A stretch of 64,000 nucleotides of DNA from Aspidapion aeneum. Taxonomy: Eukaryota > Arthropoda > Insecta > Coleoptera > Brentidae. A model generated the notes under the pieces. It was given only the letters and a program-made list of their open reading frames with translations. It did no database searches and was not told the DNA's origin. The stretch covers positions 99,132,185 through 99,196,184 of the forward strand of contig OY755042.1 of the NCBI GenBank assembly GCA_963576565.1. The letters are read 5' to 3'. The position numbers and the translations under genes are program-made. The stretch's first letter is position 1, and each line of letters begins with the position of its first letter. This document shows, piece after piece, positions 1 to 8,400 of the stretch.

Positions 1-21
1 AGAATTGAGGTGGAGCACGTT

Positions 22-48
22 GTATAGATAGATAGATAGATAGATATT
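22..48. repeat. GATA microsatellite at LINE 3' end
   Basis: Perfect run of about six GATA units. Read on the minus strand it is a TATC run directly after the 3' UTR of the LINE whose coding end lies at 642-1163. Many non-LTR elements end in a short tandem repeat instead of poly(A), so this is probably the element's own 3' terminus. Confidence 0.8.
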
Positions 49-1168
49 TATTCAACATATTAAAAATACAACTACAAATTGTATAAATATGGTAAGTCAC
101 CACAATTCATTTGTTACAAAATAAACTAGGTATTTTAAAAGTGATTATAGAAATCACTTGGGTAAAAAAATACTCCTTTTTAAATAAAAAGTCGTCAAAC
201 AGCAATCCTACATAGGTAACAAGTTTAAAGAGAGACAATAAATATTAATAATACATGTACCTACGATAATAAACAAACATGATAAAAACATTTAAAAATT
301 TAAAAAGTTTATCCTAATTTAAAATGATCAATAAAAAACTTTTTTTATAAATATTGTTACTTTCCTGTTCATTATAAAACATTGCATAAAAAGAAACACA
401 AATAAAATTTCAAAATTAAAAAATTCAATAAATTCAAAAAATATAAATTTTCATCACAGTTTTTGTACATAGTAAAAATTTATTATAACAAGTCCAAATG
501 GCAAAAGCTGTTGCTATCACGTTAACATAAATCTGAAACAATACAGTCGAAATAAAAGATACTAAAATTCCAAATAAAAAACCCTTAAAAGAAAGAAGAA
601 TCTTTATAAATAATACCCGAGAGAAATCCATGACAAAACTGTTAATTTAAACTAATTTTTGTAAACTCTTCTATTGTATAAGGCTGAATTTCATAAATTA
701 GAGTAAAGCAAGCTTTTTTAAATATTTTGAAACTGTTTATTTCTTTAATATTTTGCAGAAGTTTGTTAAACATTTTTATTGAGGCATAGTCTAGTCCTTT
801 TTCAGTGGAGGTTAGCCTATTAAGAGGGTAGTTTAAAAAAGTCTGCTTATTTGTTCTTGTCTCATGACTGTGATTCGGTCTGAGATTAATAAATTTATTC
901 ATGTTTTTTTTTATATACAAAACACATTCGTAGATGTATACCCCATAAACTGTCAGCAACCCATTTGATTTAAAAATTCCTCTGCAGCTTTGGCCAAACT
1001 TCATTCTTAGCATGAAACGCATTACTCTTTTTTGCTGTACGAAAATATTTTGAACATGACAGCTGTTTCCCCAAAATATTATGCCATATTTAATATGTGT
1101 ATAGATCATTCCATAGTAAATGGTTTTCAATCCTTTTTTATCAAAATTAAGAACTTTAGCCATTACTT
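25..1168 (-). mobile_element. 5'-truncated CR1/jockey-like LINE, 3' end
   Basis: The unit runs on the minus strand from about 1168 down to the GATA repeat near position 25. It holds the last 173 codons of a reverse transcriptase, then about 600 bp of AT-rich 3' UTR. Upstream of 1168 the reading frame is lost, so the copy looks truncated within the ORF, the usual result of incomplete reverse transcription. The clade (CR1 or jockey-like) is inferred from the style of the C-terminal protein. Relatives of the same type occur at 20815-21955 and 32071-32345. Confidence 0.75.
642..1163 (-). pseudogene. LINE reverse transcriptase, C-terminal fragment
   Basis: This is an open stretch of 173 codons representing only the thumb and C-terminal part of a non-LTR reverse transcriptase. 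Early residues 'LKTIYYGMIYTHIKYGIIFW' match the conserved block after the catalytic palm, where an aromatic-rich helix precedes a Trp-Gly pair. The middle 'QKRVMRFMLRMK' and the end, with 'FNKLLQNIKEINSFKIFKKA', match the usual tail of CR1/jockey-type proteins. The YADD catalytic motif lies upstream and is absent, so the fragment cannot polymerise DNA. The Met at 1163 is simply the first Met after truncation, not a real start. No frameshift is seen within the fragment, which suggests a fairly young insertion. Confidence 0.75.
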
Positions 1169-1497
1169 TATAATATGCTTTAGTTAGATTCCTTTATGTC
1201 AATTAACAATGGCGACTAGATAACCGAAAGTATAGTAAAGAGAAGTCAGGGTATGTTTTAATTAATATAAAATATTTCAAATCGAGAAAACGCTTGTTTC
1301 AAATCCAGAAAATTACTTATTTTGATGTGATTAAATATTAAACTTATTTTAATTTTTTTCTGTTTTTGTGAATGTCTAGATGAATATATTTTAATCTTGA
1401 TTTTTAAGGAAAATTAAAAAATAGTACGACCCAGAAGATTTATTTTTCTTCAATATAGTTTATTATATTTTTAATTTAAGTAATTATTTGTTTAATT
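1169..1497. other. AT-rich spacer, nothing recognised
   Basis: AT-rich sequence between the LINE truncation point and the TTAA flanking piggyBac. I see no coding signal, repeat or RNA gene. Confidence 0.6.
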
Positions 1498-1501
1498 TTA
1501 A

Positions 1502-1517
1502 CCCTAGACCGGTATCG
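1502..1517 (+). repeat. piggyBac terminal inverted repeat, left
   Basis: CCCTAGACCGGTATCG, adjacent to the TTAA at 1498-1501. It is the exact reverse complement of 4062-4077; identity stops after 16 bases. Confidence 0.95.
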
Positions 1518-1537
1518 ATATTTAATCATATGTTACT

Positions 1538-1562
1538 GGTATCGATACGTAAATTTTACGTA
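1538..1562. repeat. piggyBac subterminal motif, left
   Basis: GGTATCGATACGTAAA followed by TTTTACGTA. Related copies lie at 3820-3836, 3863-3887 and 4047-4060 (CGTAAATTTTACGT). Repeated, near-palindromic subterminal motifs are common in piggyBac ends and probably bind transposase; binding is inferred. Confidence 0.7.
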
Positions 1563-1817
1563 AAATACTTTTTATGGCAAATTTTCTATGATTTGAGTAT
1601 CTAAATCTTAACCTTAACTAATGAAACACTATTGGTCATTGAAAAAACATTTATTAAAGAGAATAATATATGTTAACATTAATGGTAACTATAAATACAT
1701 TCAGCAAACAAACAAAAACTATAAAAGTACAAAAAAAAAACATTTTATATTTTTTAAGGGAAACAATGGTAACTAAAGAAGTGCTCTAAGCAAACCAAAA
1801 AAAATGTAAATAAAACT

Positions 1818-3805
1818 TTAACTACATTTTGAACAGATTTTATTTTGATGCGCACCGCATATGGGTTTATTGCACTTCAAACAGTATGTCGTGGTCATGC
1901 TTCTCTTTGCTGATGGGCACATGTGACAGTAAGTTCGACGTCCTTTTTGAGACTCTGGACGTTCCTGTAACGCAGGTTGCTGCCTTTCTCCTAGTACTTC
2001 TTCTATCATAGTGCGCAAAGGGATGCTAAATCTTGGATTTTGAGCCAAACGTGAAGATTGCCAAGGCTGAGTCAACCTGATGTGCAAATTCTGCATATAC
2101 TTGTCTCTTGCTATAGGGTTGCCGCCATGCGAAATAACGTTATGATTGTAAATCACAAACGAATTGATGCACGCCATATTCAGTAAATTGTAAAAAATAC
2201 ACATTGGCCATCTTTTGGTTTTACGATTACAGTTCATGTTTTGACACATTTGGTCAAATGTGTCAACAGCACCCTTCGTGGAATTGTATGTATGTATGAT
2301 TTCTGGTTTGTGTGTTGTTTTATTTACAGTTCCCGTTTCATGCATGGTTGAAAGTAAAAGAACATGCTTGTTAGCTTTGGGCTTGTATGATACCAGAGTC
2401 GCTTTTTCATTGTATGCGAATAAGGAAGTCTGTACCCTTCTATCTTTATCTATTTCTATAAATTCCTTTGGAACCTCTTTTTTGTTTTTCCTTAGAGTGC
2501 CAACTACAGTAAGTTTATAAGGATTAGTCAATAACTTTTCAGCCAAAGGAATATTGGTAAACCAATTATCCATGGTAACATTCCTGTTTGTTCCGTGTAT
2601 TGATTTTGTCAATGTTTCAACATAATAATCTGCTAATGGCAATCCATTTGTTTTTGTGGATTTTCCGACATAAGGGGAAGCATCTACTAAATATTTCGTA
2701 GATACATCACATAACAGAACAAGTTTCAGGCCATACTTAGCTGGTTTGTTTGGTATGTACATACGAAACGCACAGTGACCCCGAAATCCTACTAGCTGTT
2801 CGTCGATAGTTACATACGAACCTGGTTTGTACGAGCCTTTACATGCCTCTATAAACTTATTCCAAATGTCTTCTATTGGCGCAAATCTAGATTCTTGTCT
2901 TCTTTCCTCGCGTGTATTAGCGTCATCAAAACGTAAGCAAGCTGTCTAAAATTCAAAACGCTTTTGAGTCATTGTTGCTTTATATCGAGTACCACAAAAG
3001 GTGGTATTGAACATGGTGTCGGTGGCCAAGTGATTATCTTTCAAAACTCCGGCCAAAATATATAATCCAAGTAATGCTTTTAGTTCTTCCAAACTTGTTT
3101 CGGAAATAAACGCTAGCTCCCTATCGTAATTTTGTCTTGCTGAGCGAATCTTTTGATTAGTGTATTCCACTATTATATTCAACATATCATCCGAGAAAAA
3201 TATTTGAAATGTGCGTACTGGATCAAGTATATTTCGTAATTCCGGCGAAGGTCCTGGTTCTACATATACAATATTTTTCGAAGAGGTCTTGCGTTTCTCC
3301 GAGCCGGTTGGTTTGGAAAACCATTGGTAGCCATTTTTTCCATATAACTTGTCTTCAGCTGGGGTAACCACAAAGCTAGGTTCTTCACCGGCAGGTTCAG
3401 TCTGAAAAATAATAAGGCAATAAAAATGCTTATACCTCACACGTAACATATAATATAACTTACCTGAACACTTGGTATTTCTTCTAAAGTTGTATCATCT
3501 TCTGATCTACTCTCGGGTCCTGACAAAGTTTTCCTTTCTTCTGTTCTTATCATCTTGAGTTTCGGACGTTTTGGAATATTTGGCTTTTCGATTTCCAAAT
3601 CCTGTTTTTTCCAAATTTTTGACAAACTACCCAACATCTGAGATTCCATTTCCTCATGTGGCAACCATTCTGGATCATCATCGCTATCCCCAGACTCGCT
3701 TTCGGTTTCAGATTCGGCTCTAGTAACAATATTTTCGGTTTCACTGTCACTACTTTCTAACAGTGCTCTCTCCAGCTCTTCCAATGATAAACCACGCCTT
3801 GACAT
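1818..3805 (-). pseudogene. piggyBac transposase, two exons, one premature stop
   Basis: Exon 1 (3805-3464) encodes an acidic N-terminus of 114 residues starting MSRRGLSLEELE. A 62-nt intron (3463-3402) has a good donor (CAG/GTAAGT) and acceptor (TTTTTCAG) and is in phase 0. Exon 2 runs from 3401 to the stop at 1818. The spliced frame has 641 codons before its natural stop, close to known piggyBac proteins (about 600). All three catalytic aspartates are visible in their contexts: LLCDVS (about residue 346), TMDNWF (about 392) and VDTFDQMC (about 494-497). The C-terminal cysteine-rich domain, starting CHMC and ending CSKC, is intact. The only lesion seen is a TAG at 2946-2948, about codon 266, in the conserved block after 'RFEF'. 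No frameshift was found. The protein would cut and paste the element in the nucleus, but this copy is probably inactive. Confidence 0.93.
3402..3463 (-). other. Intron of piggyBac transposase
   Basis: 62 nt, GTAAGT donor, TTTTTCAG acceptor, phase 0. Its length is not a multiple of three, so retention would break the frame. The join restores one continuous frame of typical piggyBac sequence, which supports the intron strongly. Confidence 0.85.
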
Positions 3806-3819
3806 TATAGACCCTTCCT

Positions 3820-3887
3820 GGTATTGATACGTAAAAAAATCGTGGTATAAAATGCGCCTATTGGTATCGATGCGTAAAATTTACGTG
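3820..3887. repeat. piggyBac subterminal motifs, right
   Basis: Two variants of the GGTATCGATACGTAAA motif (3820-3836 and 3863-3887), between the transposase start codon and the right terminus. They may overlap the transposase promoter region. Confidence 0.6.
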
Positions 3888-4061
3888 CAGTGTTCTGGAA
3901 AACAGTGTGTGGTCACTACATCACTCACAAATCCGTACTGGCTATGTATTGAATCGATGAATACCACATTGGAGCTAGCATAGGTGGAAGGAGGGGATAA
4001 AGCGCAGGCTGATAACTGCAATGCTATTAAATTTCTAATTTGAGTGCGTAAATTTTACGTA

Positions 4062-4077
4062 CGATACCGGTCTAGGG
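4062..4077 (-). repeat. piggyBac terminal inverted repeat, right
   Basis: Reverse complement of the left repeat, followed directly by TTAA at 4078-4081. Confidence 0.95.
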
Positions 4078-4081
4078 TTAA

Positions 4082-4448
4082 GAATGAGTTTTCTGCAAGT
4101 AAATTAATATGATCACACTTGATTTAAAAAAAAAGTTTTTTTTGTGTATATGTATATAGAATTGCGTAAATAGATTTAGTATACGAACAATTATCGTAAT
4201 ATTTGTAAAGTTTATTTCAAATTCAAGAGCTTCCAAGTTTAAAACAACCGTGAATTTTTTTGTTTTCTAAAAGTTCGGTACTCTATAAAAATATGTGACG
4301 AAATTAGCAAAATTTTATCACATTGGACACAAAAATATGAAACTGGATATTGTCGAGCTGAATCGAGCTTACGGTGAGGTATAAGGGTCGAAAATTGAAA
4401 CTTTTTATTACGAGCTATAACCAAATCGATATCATTTTTAACCCTGGG
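4082..4448. other. Spacer, nothing recognised
   Basis: AT-rich sequence between the piggyBac right flank and the hAT-type element. I see no convincing coding or structured feature. Confidence 0.55.
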
Positions 4449-4456
4449 TTATCTAT

Positions 4457-4631
4457 CAAGGCCGCACCCAGAAGGGGGGGGGGGGGGTTCAAGGGGGATT
4501 ACTCTTCCCGAAGAGACCAAAAAAGTGTTTTCAAAGAGATTTCTTAATGACAAAAGGAATTGCACAACACAGAAATAAAAAAATATAAAATTTTTTGTCC
4601 CCCTCTATATTTTTTCCTAGGTCCAACCCTG
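4457..4631. mobile_element. Short non-autonomous hAT-type element (175 bp)
   Basis: Flanked by a perfect 8-bp duplication, TTATCTAT, at 4449-4456 and 4632-4639. The left end starts CAAGGCCGCACCCAG. The right end read inward starts CAGGGTTGGACCTAGG. The two are imperfect inverted repeats in the style of hAT termini. A long G run follows the left end and a C-rich stretch precedes the right end. There is no coding capacity. Confidence 0.8.
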
Positions 4632-4762
4632 TTATCTATTAGAAATTAATACAATATGAAGCTTCAAAATTAAAAGATTTGGTATATCTTGTTCTGTCCC
4701 ACACAAATCATAATTCGAGTTATTTGGCAACCACGCCAGCGACTTAAAAAACTTGAATAAAA

Positions 4763-4860
4763 TTTTTACCTTCCTAGCCCGCTCAGCAATGGCTGGAGAA
4801 ATATTGTTTTTGATGAAAAAGAAATTGCCGAAAATGCGTGACGGACGGCGAACTTAAAAA
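4763..4860 (-). repeat. Fragment of dispersed family F (inverted)
   Basis: Begins TTTTTACCTTCCTAGCCCGC and shares 'TATTGTTTTTGA' and 'GCCGAAAATG' with the reverse complement of 63470-63580. The same family occurs at 37040-37385 and 63123-63580, with a piece at 20365-20430. It has no coding sequence. Confidence 0.55.
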
Positions 4861-5387
4861 AGGTGGCGGTTATTATCAAGTGCGTTTTTTTACGATTCCT
4901 CTAAAGTTATAATAAAACCGTATCAAGCAATTTTCATTGCATTTGTATTCTGTTAACTAGCTATGGCAATAAGGAAGTTTTAACAAAATTTCGACAATTT
5001 TAGCTTTAAGATTTTTGAAAAAAGAACTGATAGAATGTGTAACAAACTATTAAAAAAATAAGAAAATTACTACTTTTATTTATTATCTAAATTTTTTCCG
5101 GATTATTTGATTCCAAACATAAAATCATAGTGTTGGGCATGAATTCTGGTTAAAATATTAAAAATATGTACAGCAGATTTTTGGGAGTCCTTAGTTTTAA
5201 GCCCTTAAGATCTACCTTTTAGAGAAAAAATGTAAATATCTCAAGAACTATTAATACTACTTACCACCTCCCCTATCACATCCCCAAAAGAATGTATTGA
5301 ATTACCAGAAACCCTTTATATTTTAAGTCACTCTGAAATGGTAGCTGCCATTGTTACCTAAAATTATAGGGAATTTTTCAATATTTT
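4861..5387. other. Unassigned AT-rich sequence
   Basis: May include a diverged continuation of the family F fragment. No gene, inverted repeat or coding signal stands out. Confidence 0.4.
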
Positions 5388-5397
5388 TTGGTTTCCA

Positions 5398-5513
5398 AAA
5401 GTGGGCGTAAAGTGGTAATTTTACGTCCAAGAGGGCTCGACCTACTCCAGCTACTTCGGTCAATGAAGGTCAATTGCAAGTTTAAATTATTAATAATAAG
5501 GTGGTATGTTGGA
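5398..5513 (+). pseudogene. Gypsy gag fragment, upstream of the insertion
   Basis: In the frame that reaches the insertion point the translation is polar and interrupted by one stop. Its last codons give 'NNKVVCW', the usual approach to a CCHC zinc knuckle with its first Cys and an aromatic residue. The DNA transposon at 5516 then interrupts it. The knuckle resumes at 6761. Gag proteins package the element RNA; this one is broken. Confidence 0.55.
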
Positions 5514-5742
5514 ATAGGGTATTTGACAAATTTTAGAAAAGAGTTTAGAATGATACTATATTATATTATGACTACATTTAAAATCAAGTTTTCTAATTTC
5601 CGATTTCAATTTGCCGCTAAAACGCTCATTTCTAGCATGGCGTTGCAATGACGTCATAGCGCAGTAAACTCGCGGACAGATACACTGCATTCAAGTGTTT
5701 ATTTGTTTTTGGTCTGTGTTTTTACTGTTTTTATGTAAAAAA

Positions 5743-5926
5743 ATGTCGTATAAGTCGTGTGTAGTGCCTCAGTGTTCGAATACTAGCACAAGAAAACCTA
5801 AAAAACTATTTATTCATGTGCCTACAGCAGTAAAAGAACGAAAAAAGTGGCTAGAACCTGCTCGAAGAGACCCAAGGGCCTTATTCTAATACATCTTTAC
5901 TTTACATTTGTAAAGATCACTTTGAT
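5743..5926 (+). pseudogene. THAP zinc-finger first exon (frameshifted)
   Basis: The start MSYKSCVVPQC gives the first two THAP cysteines spaced C-x4-C. It is followed by 'KLFIHVPTAVKERKKWLE', with the conserved Pro and Trp. The second half of the finger, 'YICKDHFD', with the C-x2-H pair, lies about 60 nt downstream but one frame over. Against copy 2 a single extra base near 5885-5900 explains the shift. A splice donor GTGAGT follows directly at 5927. THAP domains bind DNA and are found in P-element and Kolobok transposases as well as in host factors. Here the finger sits near a transposon end, so a transposase or accessory origin is inferred. The rest of the gene is missing. Confidence 0.75.
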
Positions 5927-6292
5927 GTGAGTATAACTACATTGTTTCTATTAATTTTCTCACGTTGTCTATAATATATATATATAACTATTTCGTAAAT
6001 GACCATGACATTTTTAAGGTTATATTTATTACAAGGAGTGAACAACTATAATAGGCAGAAAGGTGTACAAATTTTTAGGCGGTGCTAGGCAGTTATTAGG
6101 CAGGACTAAGGAGTACCTCTAATGCTTAAAATAATAATGATTGAGTATTTAATTGAATCTTTTGTAAGTGGCATATTTAACAAAAAAGCAAAACATATAA
6201 CCTAACCTCAAAATCTTAATGAGTAAAAGTAGGCAAAGAATATCGTAAAAAAAACTTTCAGTTATATACAAAACAACTCATCGAATACTTAC

Positions 6293-6420
6293 ATCAACAT
6301 TTTAACGTTTCTAAATTCCGCAGAACAAAAATCACTGTTGTTGGCAAAGAAGCCTGCCACCATAAAGGAATTCAGCATTGGCAAGTAGGAGCTATCGGGT
6401 TTGGAGAATTCGTTTTCCAT
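6293..6420 (-). pseudogene. First exon of a second, inward-facing transposon gene
   Basis: Minus-strand exon of 128 nt. It starts at an ATG (6420-6418), encodes about 42 residues including 'LPMLNSFMVAGFFANN', then 'DFCSAEFRNVKML', and is followed by a donor GTAAGT at 6292-6287. The pattern (x-LP-x2-N-x2-MV-x-FF, then SAE-x-RN-x-K) resembles from memory the start of a large uncharacterised arthropod family whose longer members carry a SWIM-type zinc finger and a YqaJ-like nuclease domain. No such domain is present here. Copy 2 has the same exon at 55047-55174 with very few changes. The conserved exon and donor imply that the parent element spliced it to downstream exons now deleted. Confidence 0.55.
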
Positions 6421-6760
6421 TGAAAATGTTTTTATAAGCAAAACACAAAATAAAATCTAATTTAGGACGATAATTCGCACTTTAAACCAAAGCAAACATT
6501 ACCATCCATAGGAAAATAACACAGAAAATAGGTTCGTTCCAGGCGTTTACTGTTTTGTGACGTCACTCGCAGCTGATTGGTAAACCGCCTGTTTTGAATC
6601 ACGTGGCTAATTGTTTTAATTCAATGAATTTATTTAATTAAAAGAACTATGAATTTGAGAAAAAATTAAACAAAAAAGTTTGTTTTTAGCATTCCCAAGA
6701 CCTAAAGAGATATCTAAAAATAAATATATATTTATTTTTTACTACTGTCAAACACCCTAT

Positions 6761-6952
6761 TGTGAAGAAGGAAAACACCTTAAGAGTGCTTGTGCGAAGC
6801 CATTTAGAGAGCATTGTTTTAAATGTGGAAAACCTTCAATAACCTCAAGGACTTGTGATAGATGTAATCCTTCTTTTTCTGGGTTTAGTTTAGGTAATTT
6901 TATTAGTTCTTCGGAAAACCAAGGGCGAACCAATAATTGGTCAAAGAATTAG
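6761..6952 (+). pseudogene. Gypsy gag zinc-knuckle fragment, downstream of the insertion
   Basis: Directly after the transposon the frame reads 'CEEGKHLKSAC', the second half of a CCHC knuckle (C-x4-H-x4-C). It continues with 'HCFKCGK' and a later 'CDRC', a second cysteine cluster common in insect gypsy gag. The frame ends at a stop at 6950-6952. The first Cys of the knuckle lies on the other side of the insertion at 5504-5512. Confidence 0.7.
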
Positions 6953-7039
6953 TCCGTCTCATAAATTTTCGACCGTTGTTAGTAAAATAAGCGTTTTAAA
7001 ACCAATTTTTACGTTATGTATTACTCATTTCGAAGGTGA

Positions 7040-7218
7040 TAACCGACCTTATCTTAATGTGTCTATTTTTGGAATAGAATTTGTAGCATTATTAGACAGT
7101 GGCGCAAATTTAACAGTTATTAGTGAGGGAGCGTGGAATAGGTTGAAGCATTATAATCTTAAGTTACGCCGTCCAAATTTTTCAACTTACACTATTGCTA
7201 ATATTGCTCAATTTTAGG
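7040..7218 (+). pseudogene. Gypsy aspartic protease relic
   Basis: The translation includes 'VSIFGIEFVALLDSGANLTV'. The DSGA motif (about 7093-7104) is the catalytic Asp-Ser/Thr-Gly of retropepsins, preceded by the usual hydrophobic strand. Stops follow near 7218 and 7224. In an intact element it would process the Gag-Pol polyprotein. Confidence 0.7.
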
Positions 7219-7283
7219 GTCAATGAGTGTGCCTATTTAATTGGAACATAAGATTATTATTTTAGGTATTTATGTCATGCTGA

Positions 7284-7305
7284 ACTTATCACATCCTATG
7301 ATATT
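7284..7305. repeat. SINE target-site duplication, left
   Basis: 22 bp beginning ACTTATCACATCC, repeated exactly at 7497-7518 and bracketing the tRNA-derived insert. Confidence 0.9.
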
Positions 7306-7496
7306 TTTCTTTTTATATAGCTATGATCAATTGACTAGTCTTTTTAGCACAATTTTTGCCGAGATATGCTTCGTTCGAACATATGCCAAGGTGGGACTCG
7401 AACCCACAAGATACGCAGCGTGCTCAGGTCCAGTCATATAGAACTGCAGCCATATCCACGAACCAGCGCGCTAAGCCGGTCAGCCACGGTTTCCAT
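7306..7496 (-). mobile_element. tRNA-derived SINE inserted in gypsy
   Basis: The 191-bp insert is flanked by a 22-bp perfect duplication. Read on minus it begins with a tRNA-like head. A TAGCGCGCTGG stretch fits the RNA polymerase III A box, and GGTTCGAGTCC fits the B box well. The other end is T-rich on plus, i.e. A-rich on minus, as expected for a SINE tail. The long duplication shows insertion by LINE-type target-primed reverse transcription. It separates the gypsy protease from its reverse transcriptase. Confidence 0.85.
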
Positions 7497-7769
7497 ACTT
7501 ATCACATCCTATGATATTGAGTATGGATTTAATTCCTGATTTACGAAATGCATGTTGAATGTTTCTTGTAGCGATCCCTTAGTTTCTCAAGATGTTTGAA
7601 CTGCGGAACAAAGGGAAGTTTTAACTCAATTGACTTTGAAATATTTTGCACTTATGGAAGAGGTTGTGAGTACAAAAGTCCAGAATAAATTATTACGGAG
7701 AGAGAACCTTTTGGATTAAGATCATATAGATATTAGCCAGCAATTCAAAAACTTATTGACCAAGAAGAA

Positions 7770-8400
7770 AAATATATGCTCGAGAAGGATATAATCGAAC
7801 CTTCCAAGTTTGCCTAGTCTTTCCCTGTACTTATTGTGTTCAAATGCCCCAAATTCCGTTTTGGTGTGGATTATCGCGCGTTAAATAAGGCAAGTCGTAA
7901 AGGCGCTTATCCTACACCTTTCATAGCTAGCATATTAGATAAACTGCAAAATGCTAATTATTTGTGATTCTTGAATATTCGTTCTGCTTACTGGTAAATA
8001 CCTGTGTCTTAAGAAGCAAGAGACAAAACTTGTGTGTTATTACTCTATCAGGACGAGGACTCTTTCAATTTAAAAAATCCAATTTGGACTTACAAATCCA
8101 CCTGCTACGTGGCAAACATTAATAGATCGAATAATATGAGGCTTCATGCGTTTGTATATCTTGATGACGCAATAGTGGTTTCAGACAGTATTGAGAAGCA
8201 CATAGAAGCCCTCAGTGAAACTTTCAAAAAAACTACATGCCGCTGGCATAACTTTATCACTAGAGAAATGCCAAAGATGCCGTTCTGGGTCGAAAAGTTT
8301 GGGTTCCGTTGTTGATTAAAACGGTCTACACACTGACCCTGACGAGATCAAGGTAATTTTAAAATTAAAAACTCTTACTAACACTACAGAAGTTAGTCGC
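7770..8400 (+). pseudogene. Gypsy reverse transcriptase relic
   Basis: Pieces in shifting frames are clear: 'FRFGVDYRALNKASRK' (finger and palm start), then 'ANYL...LNIRSAYW' near the first catalytic Asp (mutated to Asn), then 'PPATWQTLIDRI', then 'FVYLDDAIVVS' with the YxDD catalytic pair, near 8150-8185. A tail resembling the connection region ends at about 8400. Several stops and frameshifts are present, so it is inactive. Confidence 0.75.

Larger units (their letters stand above)
1502..4077 (-). mobile_element. Complete piggyBac transposon (2576 bp)
   Basis: Both ends are present. The left end at 1502 and the right end at 4077 read inward with the same 16 bases, CCCTAGACCGGTATCG. Each is flanked by TTAA (1498-1501 and 4078-4081), the target-site duplication diagnostic of piggyBac. 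The transposase gene fills most of the interior on the minus strand. Subterminal motifs of the type GGTATCGATACGTAAA occur inside both ends. Perfect terminal repeats and a nearly open gene point to a fairly recent insertion. The two ends could still be mobilised in trans if a related transposase exists elsewhere. Confidence 0.95.
5516..6758. mobile_element. THAP-type DNA transposon, copy 1 (deletion derivative)
   Basis: The 1243-bp element has inverted ends: the left begins AGGGTATTTGACA and the right, read inward, begins AGGGTGTTTGACAG. A probable AT duplication lies at 5514-5515 and 6759-6760. Near the left end is the first exon of a THAP gene on plus; near the right end is the first exon of a second gene on minus. 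The two exons face each other across about 370 bp of AT-rich sequence. Copy 2 at 54179-55470 has the same plan, so this is a family of internally deleted copies of a larger parent. It lies inside a gypsy gag gene. Confidence 0.75.
5398..8400 (+). mobile_element. Decayed Ty3/gypsy retrotransposon with two nested insertions
   Basis: Reading left to right on the plus strand: gag C-terminus (5398-5513 and 6761-6952), aspartic protease (about 7040-7218) and reverse transcriptase (about 7770-8400). This order and the motifs are those of Ty3/gypsy elements. A DNA transposon (5516-6758) splits the gag zinc knuckle, and a SINE (7306-7496) sits between protease and reverse transcriptase. Many stops and frameshifts are present. 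No LTR, RNase H, integrase or envelope-like sequence was recognised, so this is a truncated fossil. Confidence 0.75.

Noticed and set aside
1829..2520. Plus-strand open frames opposite the piggyBac transposase
   Set aside because: They are antisense shadows of the transposase coding sequence with no motif of their own.
3550..3750. Second minus-strand frame of 66 codons
   Set aside because: Overlaps exon 1 of the transposase in another frame; the exon 1 frame has the start, splice site and continuation.
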